DNA of 64,000 nt from assembly GCF_000972845.2 (NCBI RefSeq), contig NC_040011.1, forward strand, positions 20,599,809 to 20,663,808. The letters are read 5' to 3'. Under the pieces are notes generated by a model that saw only the letters and a list, made by a program, of their open reading frames with translations, ran no database searches and was not told the origin of the DNA. Positions 54,325 through 64,000 of this stretch are shown here, piece after piece. Every line of letters starts with the position of its first letter. Position 1 is the first letter of the stretch. A program made the translations under genes and the position numbers. This stretch comes from Larimichthys crocea (taxonomy: Eukaryota; Chordata; Actinopteri; Sciaenidae).

Positions 54325-54510
54325 CTCATCATGTCTGTGCCCTCGTGCACAAAGCGGTTCCATGGAGACAATTTTGGTGTTTGGTAAATCTAAAGTGGAC
54401 AAACTGACCTCAATCCCATCCAACACCTTTGGGTTGAACTGGAACACAGCTTGTGAGCCAGATTGTATCAGTGGTTGACCTCACTAAAGACACAGTCACA
54501 CACTGATGTC
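54325..54510 (+). pseudogene. Tc1-like transposase C-terminal remnant
   Basis: ACCTCAATCCCATCCAACAC at about 54408, then CTTTGGGTTGAACTGGAACA and GTGAGCCAGATTGTATCAG, corresponds to the DLNPIQHLW.ELE region near the third acidic residue of Tc1-type DDE transposases. Only about 60 codons survive, with frameshifts. Confidence 0.65.
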
Positions 54511-54599
54511 ACAGCTAATGTGAGTAATGATTAAATATTGTGCTTTGTAGTCTGATGATGTAATAAACAATGTGATGGAACATGGCTACAATAATAATT

Positions 54600-57500
54600 T
54601 CTCTATTTCCAAACACAGTTTTTGTTCATTGGGTTTACTGTTGACCTGAGCTGGCCAGGTTAGGGCACAGAAACAAAAAACACAAGTTTGAATTTGTCAG
54701 TCATAAATCCTTCAATTGAGGTGAATGGGAGACAGGGTGAATACATGTGGATACATGTGAAGACAGAAAATGAATGTATGTGACTATACCTCAGTTCCTC
54801 AGTCCGCAACAAATCATTATCAAAGATAATGCCATGAAAGTCAGAGATGTTTGTGGTAAAGATAGGCAAGAAGAGAAGAGAAGTGAAAAGTAAGTATTGG
54901 GATAGTGCAGTACAACGAATATATATAATCATATATATATTTACAGTATATACAAATATATATATGGTTAATTAAATATAAAACTATATAATATAAAACT
55001 GAAAGAGCAAAAATGCAATAAAAATAAAGACAATATTTTAATACTACAATGTAGTCCACATTATGAGGGGATTATTTACACCTGTACAGTAAAAAAACAT
55101 CAAGCATGCCTGTCCATCAATCGTGAATTTATATAATTCAACTGTATTCCTCTGAATTTTTGGACTGACATGCTTTCTTTGTTGCATTGAGCCTTCACAC
55201 ATGTCACGTCATCTATCAACAGTGTGTGTTCCTAATGTCACCTTTTAGAACATCTATCTTCGACACACCTCAGGGGGCTGACTCTGTGGTGATTAAAACA
55301 TATGGAGGAGCGTTTCTTTTAATGGGGTCTTGATGATAATGCTAACAGTTTGGGTAAAAGTAATGATACTGGCATTATAAATGTGTCACCCTTTGGCTAG
55401 AGTTCAATTGCATGGCGTTATATGATGTGTTGACTGCCTTCCATGCTTCATTATATGCTGATGGAGAGCAGATGAACTAAACATCTGGTTCATTCCGCCT
55501 TGAAAAAGCTGTTATTTGTGTTGAAGACGTGGTCGTGGTCAAACACACCTCATTCTGGTAAAAATATGAATCTTGTGTTTAATTGAAAACAACATGACAC
55601 AATCACTCATGAAGAACTTTATTGACTGCTTGTTGTGAAAGCTCACTTACAGTATATATTAATACACACTGTGTTATGTACTGTATGTTTAGCTGTGCAG
55701 CACTTGAGGATATTGTGCGACTGGCACTTGACAGAGACCTTTCAAAGGAGAGCCCACATCACATTACTCCTCAAGCTGACTGCATAATGGTCAAAGTGAG
55801 GCACAATAATGGCAGACTGGTAGAATTCAATTTCCTGATTATTTTGTTATGACTGTAATTACAGTATGTTCACATGGAACATGGATTACATTTAACATAG
55901 TGCAGTTAAGTTCCCTTACATCAGAGGAAGAAGAAATGACCTGACATTTTCATAATGGCTCACTGTAATTGTGCAAGTCGTTTTTTTCATTTACAGCGGC
56001 TGTCATTCTGGCTGCTCCTTCAGCATACAAATCCATTATTTCCCCCGGAAACTCATAATTCATAAGCTCATTGCAGAGGGTGTGAATTAAAGAGGCTCAG
56101 CGTCTACTTTGTGCAATTTCCTGATCAGGAGTGGCCTAGTTAGTGAAAGTCAAGAACAGTTTCAAAAGCATTTATTCTTTCTAACTTCAGAGATACTTTT
56201 AGTGACTTTCAAAGGAGTCGGTTTGTCCTTGTGTTATGGAACATTGAAATCACACAAAGTACTTCTTCACAGGGTTTTCTGCATACTTCTCTTAGCCATG
56301 ACCCATCACACTGCAGCTATGAGCCAGGCTTTTGTGCAATTTCTCCAGAATCCTGTCTTTTACCACAACTACACCATCTGATCGTCACCTTGTGGTGGTG
56401 GTGCTGCTGCTGCTGCTGCCGCTGCTCTGGAATGGAGTTGCGTTGGTTGAATAGTGTCATGCTGCCAGTAGGGGGCAGAAGCGATCCATATTTCATGCTC
56501 TATGTAATCTAGTGCTTCCTATCTAATTTAGGGCAGGAGCTGCAGCAGGGAGAGTGGCTTTAGGCTCCACTGCCTCTGTAGACCCAAATGCATCAGGGAA
56601 GTTCTGCTGCTCCAAGGTCAGCCATCTGAGGACCAGCACTGACCGCAGCTCTTCTCCTCTTCCACTGATGACCGCTGGACTAATTGGCTATGGGTTGCTT
56701 TTGCAACACTGAAAATGAAACTGAAGCGAAATGACAGCCCCTCTGGACCATCTGAGACACTGCTTTTTAAAGGTCCCATATGGCAATTGTCAGAGTCAGG
56801 GCTGTTTGAGTGGAACTCTCCATATCCTATTTCATTGGCCTTGTCTGCTGTTATGGATGAGATGTAATGTGGTGGCAAAGTGCATCTCAACACCCCTCCC
56901 CAGTCGTAGCTGTGAGATCACCAGGGCAAATAAGCTTAGTTATGGATACTGAGTTTACTCCCTCACTCTCTTTTGTGTGTGCTGATTGATGGCGCGTAAT
57001 CTATTAAGAGGATTTGGGCTAGTTTGAAATTGAGGGCAGGAGTGTCTGAGAATGATCTTTATTAATATTAGGAAATTCAGGTTGAAAACTATGTGAGCGA
57101 GAGGTGAGGGCAACTTTAGGGATGATCTGGGAAAACTCATGCTCAAGCTGTGAACGTTGTAGCAATATACAGTCTATGAGTCGATTGATAAGCATTTCAC
57201 ACAACCTCTTGTCACTGGAAAACATGGAAGAGACAATTTGAGTCATCACCAAGCTATGGAAAAACATCTAGTCATCAATCCTCAACCTAAACCTTTAGTC
57301 ATCCCTGCAGGCTGTTGCATGAGCTATGTGAAGCTCAAAGCTGAAATTAGCTTGAATGTGGTGAAGGAAGTTGGAGTTGGAGATGGAAATGAGTTGGACT
57401 GAACAAGGAAGTTTGCAATGTTGAGTTGAGGTAGAAGCATGGTTCAGCCTTCAACTTCTCAAATGATTGAGAGAATCATAAGTTGTAAAAGAAAAGGAAA

Positions 57501-59980
57501 ATCTGTATCCAAACTGTTAACTGGTACTGTATAAAAAACGTTGTATGCTAACAAATGAATAACTGTTTCTAACTCCCTAAGATTTGATGAATGTATTAAT
57601 ATAAACCCATAGCATATAAACCCATCAACATGTTTAATTTTTTCAGGAGACAGACCGGGCTGTCCAGACACAGAGTATTTTTGTCACTGGTCTTCCTGAA
57701 CAAATGAAGTGTGGACCTGCTTTACATATTCTACAATCATAAGATCCACTCAGCATACTGCACGTTGAAACTTGCATAATTTTATCAAAGTTAAACAAGA
57801 ATGAATTTGTTAGCAAACAAAAACTACAGCTCCCATGAAATGTATCTTTGCTGTTACAGTGTCACAGTGTATCTTCAGATATAAATGTGGTTTTATCCAC
57901 ATTCATAATTCCTATCAATTTAAGTTTTTTTTTTATTAGCCAGATGATGTTGCACCTGCAGTGGTCTAGGGCTTATGGGAAATGGTGTCCATTAAGACAG
58001 CTAGAAACAGATATTATTTAAAAATTACCACACAACATACACTGCTGTTTTATTATCAATTTGTGAGAGTTGATTCATTCTTTTTTTCTTCTTTCTGGGT
58101 TCCAGTTTTTTTTTCTGCAGCGTACTGGAGCTCCAGAAGCAAATCATTGTTGTGAAATATTTTTTTCTACCAGAGGCAACAAAGGTGTATGGGTACTTTT
58201 ATTACTGCCAGCTTGACTGAGAAAGGGCCGTGTAAGAAATACTGGCCTTGTAACTTGCAGCTCGCCTTTGGAAATTTACAAGAAAAACGGTGAGGCCCTT
58301 TACAGAGAATTTATATTGGAAATCATTTTGATCAGACAAGTCTGAGAGAAGATTCATCTCTGTTGTTCTGCTTCTTATTGGATTTCACTTTGTTTTATGT
58401 GAAAGGGTTCTGAACTGTTGGCTTCCAAGAGTTTGGTGGCCATTTGATAAGGGAGCACAGTAATGATTTGGCAGTGCAATTACCCCTCAGGAGCAGGCAG
58501 CAGTGACAGCTGGGAAAGGACAAGAGTGTGTTTCTGTGTGGACATGGTGAATGTCAGGAAGATGCAGAGGGAAGCCCATCAAAGTGGAGCTGAATGAGTT
58601 GTTATTTATGATTTCATACCAACTTCCCTGGAGACTTTAAGGACCTCTTCAACTTTTTAAGAGTACTCCATTTCGGACACCTTATCTAATCTGTGGCAAC
58701 AAGATACTTTGTTGTCAATACTTTGATGCTAAAACATTACAGTCATGATTACAAAGTCATGACTGTGCTTTTTAATTCCATCTCAAGATTCCCGCAGGCA
58801 TAAAAAGTGTCTTCCTGTACCTAACTTATACATGTTTGTGCCATACTTTATCTCAACCTCTGTTAATGTTCACATTGAAAAAATAAAAGAGTCTGACCAG
58901 AAAGCAAAAGTTCAAAATGGCATTGTCAGTTGTTGCTCTGGTGTGTGTACGCTGGATGAGAGAGGGAAAAAGGTTGTTGGTTGGTCGGTTACTATGTTTC
59001 CAATGCTGTTTTTTTTGCAGAGATGCTTGTGGTTCTGATTTGGGTCTCCTCCACCCTGACAGCCATTTGGGTTTAATCCCTATTAAAACGGCTCCCTAAG
59101 AAGAGTGTCTGTCTATTAGAGATTGCCAGTTGGGTTTGGTTGTGGGGTTTGTTGACAGAGATATCTGTCAGGACATCCACCAGACAGGGCACTGCCCCAA
59201 CTGTTCCCCTGCAGTTTAACAAAGGTATGATGTATGTATGACAACAACAACATCAATAATAATAATAAAAAAAACAAAAACAAAACAGTGATAATTGTTA
59301 TGGAATTTTCTATCCTTAGGTTACTTGAGGTCACGTGTGAGCCTTGTGGTCCTCGGCAGTATTAATTGTTTGTCTTTGACTAGGTGCCACCATATCTCAA
59401 CTCTGTGGTGTCCAGGGTCGAAGAGACCTGTTGCTGCATTCCTAGACATAATAGATAGCTAATTGTTGACGTTCCATTAGCATGAACAGACAACAGTGTC
59501 TCCAGACTAGAATGTGTTGAAGGTGAACACGAACATGGGTAAATGCATTCCCTTTGACTATTTTGGGCGTAAAGTATTTGTAGCGTCATCTATGAGGGTT
59601 TAAAGTGTGACCACCAGCATGAGTTCATCAGAATGCGAGACCGACTCAAGCACTTCAGGTGCACTTTGAGAGTATGTCTAGTTCTCCTTGGCCAAGCGTC
59701 AATAAATAATACAGCATAAGACATCAGAGGCTCCTGAACACTTTCTTCCCTCCTGACCTCACCATTGACCTTTGACTTCAGCAATTTCTCCACAACAATA
59801 ATGTTTATCATTTTCAGAGAAACAGTCATAGTAGAAAAAACAATTATGATATGTAATATTGTCATCAGCAGTGACTGTGAGTATAAATAGACATCAGAAC
59901 CTAATAAATAAACATCTATGAGTCTATATACAGTACACACTTTATATAGCCTACTTACACACTTATTTACGTATAGACTC
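54600..59980. other. Gene-free stretch, mostly unrecognised
   Basis: No exon with both homology and splice signals. 54900-55060 is very AT-rich with (TA)n. 55990-56110 is a compact non-repetitive block with TAAT motifs that could be a conserved element. A short GCTGCTGCTG run lies at 56402-56425. T-rich tracts occur at 57925 and 58078-58115. Confidence 0.4.
56465..56478 (+). promoter_or_regulatory. CTCF-like motif
   Basis: CCAGTAGGGGGCAG is a full match to the CTCF core CCASYAGRKGGCRS. Non-repeat context. Binding is inferred. Confidence 0.45.
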
Positions 59981-59981
59981 A

Positions 59982-59988
59982 TACGCAC

Positions 59989-60019
<31 letters not shown>

Positions 60020-60050
60020 ACACACACACACACACACACACACACAACAC
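59982..60050. repeat. (CA)n microsatellite
   Basis: Interrupted CA array of about 33 units, with two CAA interruptions. Confidence 0.97.
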
Positions 60051-60059
60051 ATGCCCATA

Positions 60060-63000
60060 TTCATAGTCGTTTGATAATTAGTGCAGCTTTAGGTCGACGT
60101 ACAACAAGCTGTACAGCAGCACCCATTTTGCAAACAGCCATCAGTGAACACAAAACCAGTTTGAACTGTTGAAAAACCACTAATGATAATGATGATGATG
60201 TGAACTCTGATTCAGATACAGAACCAGACTTGTTTGAAAGAATGTTTGAACAATGTTTCTATACATTTTACGCTTATGTTTCATTCATGATAAAGTTTTC
60301 ATTATGTGTAACATAATAGTGTACACAGGGATATGAATCATTTAAAGATAGACGTCAAAATTTCATCACTGGACTTGACACTACTTCTACTTATTATCCT
60401 GAGAGAAAATGAGTGAGCTAAATAATTTTTTATTAAATTGACATGTTTAAACCTGCCAGGCTATTTCAGAGAACTTGAAGAACAAAACCTAAAAAACTCA
60501 CAAAAACAAAAAGAAATAAATTTTTTGTTCCCATGAGAACAACGTTCAAAATTAAGTTAAATATAGATCCATGATTCGTTGTAAAAGTTTTTCATCTGCA
60601 GACACAAAGAATTTATCTTCACTTTCACTTACTGACACTTGTGTATGTTTTGTATTGTGTACTCTAATCTTCTGTAGTCTAATCTTGTTAGAGGTGACAA
60701 CGATAATAAATGATGACAATGATAAAGTGATGAATAAACCTGAAATGATCATGTTGAAATGATAGATGATGCTCAAGACTTTTGAAGTTGTAAATGTATT
60801 TGGCACTTGTTAATATATATTTTGCAACATTATAGTGATCCTTGCATAAAAAGAAGTTTTGCTTCATGTCGAAGGTCAGAGTCACCTTCAACAGGAAGGG
60901 CTCTTTATAAATATGTTTTTGGTATACTGTAGGTAAATAAGGTCATTTACTCAAGTGTAAAAATGTGGCAGCATCTGCAAAAAACCCAAAGAAATAGCTG
61001 CTGGCAAATGTTTTACATCATTTTTTTGAGTATTATTTGCTTTTACCTTGACCCTTGTGGAGAAGGCACTTGCACCACAATCTGTCTGATAACCACCATC
61101 TGTCATCGAGTGCATCTGTGGACTTGAATTCAACCCCACAAATCTCAGAAAGGGCTTGCACCCAACTGTGCAGAAACTTTATACTCTGGACAAATCCATC
61201 CACACATCACTCTATGGAAGGTTGCCTGTGCCTAGAATGCCTAGAAATTAGAGGTCAACTGATTCATCATTTTGGAAGATTAATTGGTGCTGATCAGACG
61301 TTTGAAGAACTATTGTTACGGGAGGAATCTGGCTCTGTTAGTGGCTGTTCATCCTGTAAGCAATTAACCAATTAGGTCAGCTTTTCTCTCCTACAAACTA
61401 TCGTTATTATATCAGCCTTTATAACTTCAAAAACCCACCATGGCCCAACCTCTGCTACAAACAAACAAAACAAACAATGCAATAACATTATTTATGTACA
61501 TTTTTCCCTTTTTACTGCTGAATTGAATTTGTGTCATAATTCATGAAAAACATGATTTAGCTTTTTGTTTAGTACCTAAATGAAATGATTTTCAACACAC
61601 AGGTTGGGGGCAGAAGCATGGGTGGAGCTGATGCAAGCTTATGAAAGCATACAACACTTTTTTTTTTCTTGTGGGCTAGCTGGCTGGAGCCACTCTTTCT
61701 ACACTGACTGTCTGCACTGACTGTCTGCAATTTTAAGAGAGGCATTGTGACTGACAATGTCCTGAAAATTATGGTAAAAGAAACCTAATATAAATGTTGT
61801 ACCTTTTTTTAATTGGCCAAAGGTTTACCTCCGAACTTTCTAAAATAAACTTCAAATTGTGGCTATTTATCTTGGAGACATCAATTACAATTAGCAACAT
61901 AAACTAAGAACTCTATGAAGAGGATCCCTCCACATGTCACAATCTGTTAAAACTACAGTCATGCACAGATTTAACTAATATACAGTCAATAGTCAGTAGT
62001 AGTATCCATCTGGCCATTTAGCTTACAGGAAATAATTTCAGTGTGAAAGGCGATCTGTCCCACTAATATCTAATGCTGCATTCATGTCACAGAGGAATCC
62101 TTGTTACGAGTTTATAATGAACAACATAGAAGTGCCATTAAACCAAACAAATGTCTCACATTAACTATCATCAAAGGCTGTCATTCATGCAAATGAATCC
62201 AAATATTTGATGAATGTGGTGCTATATTGTCAGTGCACTGTATTTTAATCAATGCGTGTATGTGCTTTTAATGCTGTATTTAGTTTTTGCATGCACAAAG
62301 TGTCACCAGCTGAATAAAAAAGAAAAGCACCTTGTTTAAACTAATGACAGCACTTTGAATTGAATCCTCATTTTTAACTTCCAACTGAAGTTTTGATCCC
62401 TGTATGTGTTTTTATTTACATTTATATGTATTTTTTATTCACATTTCTTTATTGGTTGTTGTGCAGAGGAGGCAGTAGAGTAAACAACATTTGGCTCTTC
62501 TTTTATTCATTTTGTTTTCTGTGAAGCACTTTGTACCCTTGTTAAGAAAAGTACTATATAAAAAAGTTTATGATTATTATTACATATTAGGATTCTACAC
62601 CTCTCTTAATTTTAATGTGGAATGGAAAATTCATGTCACAAAGAAAAAAACATTGTATCCAGTTATCAAAGAGAAAAAGATACACGTAACACGGTGACAC
62701 ACTGGAGTACATAAAAAAGGAAATACATATAACAGCATGAATTTATGGCTTAGTTTGATATGTTTTTATTTAAGCACTTTAAATCTTCCGTATGACGCCG
62801 AGGTAGAATGATGAAATCAACAAACAAAGTCCTCATTTAAAATCAGAAGAACAAGCTAGTTTACAGGGATGTCTGGATCCTCCAGTGTGTGTCATGAGTT
62901 TCCCAGAGACCTGTCAATGCTTCATATACCACAGCTAACAGGCTGTGAGGGGCTCTGCTGAAGGCTTTGCACTGGATATACAGTCATGAATATTTCATAG

Positions 63001-63800
63001 TTCATACTTTTACTTTTTACTGGTCTCTGACGGCGTAGCCCGCTGGTTACTTCTCCCTTGTCACATGCAAAGTGCAGATACACAAGGGGGAGGTGTTTGA
63101 CAGTTTGTTTGTATAGGGACTTCATAAGGACAGCTCAGCATGACTGTAATACATGAAAAGCCGCAGTGGCAGTATGGTGCAGAGAAGGTGATTCCAGCAG
63201 GTTGGCATGCTGTTTATCAGCAATAAAAAGGCAAATCACAAATCACAGCTAGTCACAAAACACAGAGAGAGATGCAGTAAGGGAAGAGGATTTATATATG
63301 ACTGAGTGTCCTCCTCCAGGCTCAGCATGTCTGGGAAGGTGAAAGAAGCTTCTAAGACAATTCTAACGTGTTTGCATGCTTCAAAACTCTTTAGAAAAAA
63401 ATTAGCACATATCTGATTCAGGTCACATCTCCAGCTGCAGTTACATGGAGGCTTTGTACATGTGAAATAGCTTGATATCTATTTATTGAACATCTAATGC
63501 CATCCACTTTAAAAAGCCTCACCTGTGCACACGAAACAAGTCTTCTTAGAGTCAAATATTATATTCTACAGGTCATATAAACACATTCATACTCATTTTA
63601 AACCATCTGATATGTTCTGCAGGAAATTCAACATGCTGTAAATGATGGTAGCGATTTAAAGAGTGAACAAGAATATATAGGAAATGAATAAACCTGACCG
63701 CACACATCTGGTATTATATGTATTTCAGGGGTCCCATTTTAAAGGAGAATTTGAATTATTGGTCATTTTTATCTGGCTATTGGTTATAATAAAAATGAGA
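60060..63800. other. Gene-free stretch, unrecognised
   Basis: No supported gene. GAGGTCAACTGATTCATCAT at 61250 resembles a fragment of a dispersed fish element. 62930-63200 is more GC-balanced and non-repetitive. Nothing else recognised. Confidence 0.4.
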
Positions 63801-63804
63801 TTTA

Positions 63805-64000
63805 GGCATGGAAGCTAAACTGACAAGCCTGGGACACAGAGGTAGGACTCGGATGCAGAGCTGGTCAGAAGGCTTTATTGAGCACACAAAAAAGGGGAAT
63901 GATCAACAGAAAGCGCCTCGAACAGGAGGGATGGCTATGAATAATTACTCAGCAAAATCCTAACGCCTAGGGAAAAAAAACAAAAACTGATGAAAACAGA
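63805..64000 (-). mobile_element. Possible LTR edge cut by the window end
   Basis: GACAAGCCTGGGACACAGAG, GTAGGACTCGGATGCAGAGC and GGCTTTATTGAGCACAC resemble the terminal region of a teleost LTR element read on the minus strand (TTTATT would be its AATAAA). The rest lies outside the window. Confidence 0.3.

Noticed and set aside
59590..60045. 151-residue minus-strand frame starting MCVCVCVCV
   Set aside because: The start is the CA microsatellite in translation; the rest shows no domain or splice context.

Overview
This is eukaryotic nuclear DNA from a ray-finned (teleost) fish. The genes are split by GT-AG introns, and the exon structures match vertebrate families. The gaps between genes are filled with typical teleost repeats: Tc1/mariner, hAT-like MITEs, L2/Rex-like and RNase H-bearing LINEs, a tRNA-derived SINE, a solo LTR, and long CA, CT and TAA microsatellites. 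There are no operons, CRISPR arrays, rRNAs or functional tRNAs.

Four protein-coding genes can be assembled exon by exon with closed reading frames. (1) lman2l (VIPL), minus strand, 1842-5873, 8 exons, 353 aa, is an L-type lectin of the early secretory pathway. (2) A divergent Tbx2/Tbx3-type T-box transcription factor, plus strand, 22469-26857, 7 exons, 563 aa, carries a GC-AG intron at a position where the family has an intron. (3) tm2d2, plus strand, 32508-35865, 4 exons, 225 aa, is a TM2-domain membrane protein. (4) htra4, minus strand, 38849-49477, 9 exons, 467 aa, is a secreted IGFBP-Kazal-trypsin-PDZ serine protease.

Layout: 1-1.8 kb holds the lman2l 3' flank; 1.8-5.9 kb lman2l; 5.9-22.2 kb a gene-poor, repeat-rich interval with a three-level nest of transposons at 11.1-13.0 kb; 22.2-27.2 kb the T-box gene; 27.2-32.5 kb a pile of broken transposons (Tc1, a complete-ended hAT MITE, an RNase H LINE, an L2-like 3' end); 32.5-37.5 kb tm2d2; 38.6-49.5 kb htra4, with a 5.2 kb first intron full of retroelements; 49.5-64 kb a gene-free stretch of repeats and unrecognised sequence.

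tm2d2 and htra4 lie tail to tail about 1 kb apart, the same arrangement as in human 8p11, which supports calling the protease htra4. The usual third partner, ADAM9, is not beside tm2d2; TE debris and the T-box gene are there instead. The genes share no pathway. The most interesting content is the extra, fast-evolving Tbx2/3-like paralog with its non-canonical splice donor, followed by the nested transposon structures with target-site duplications that can be read directly.
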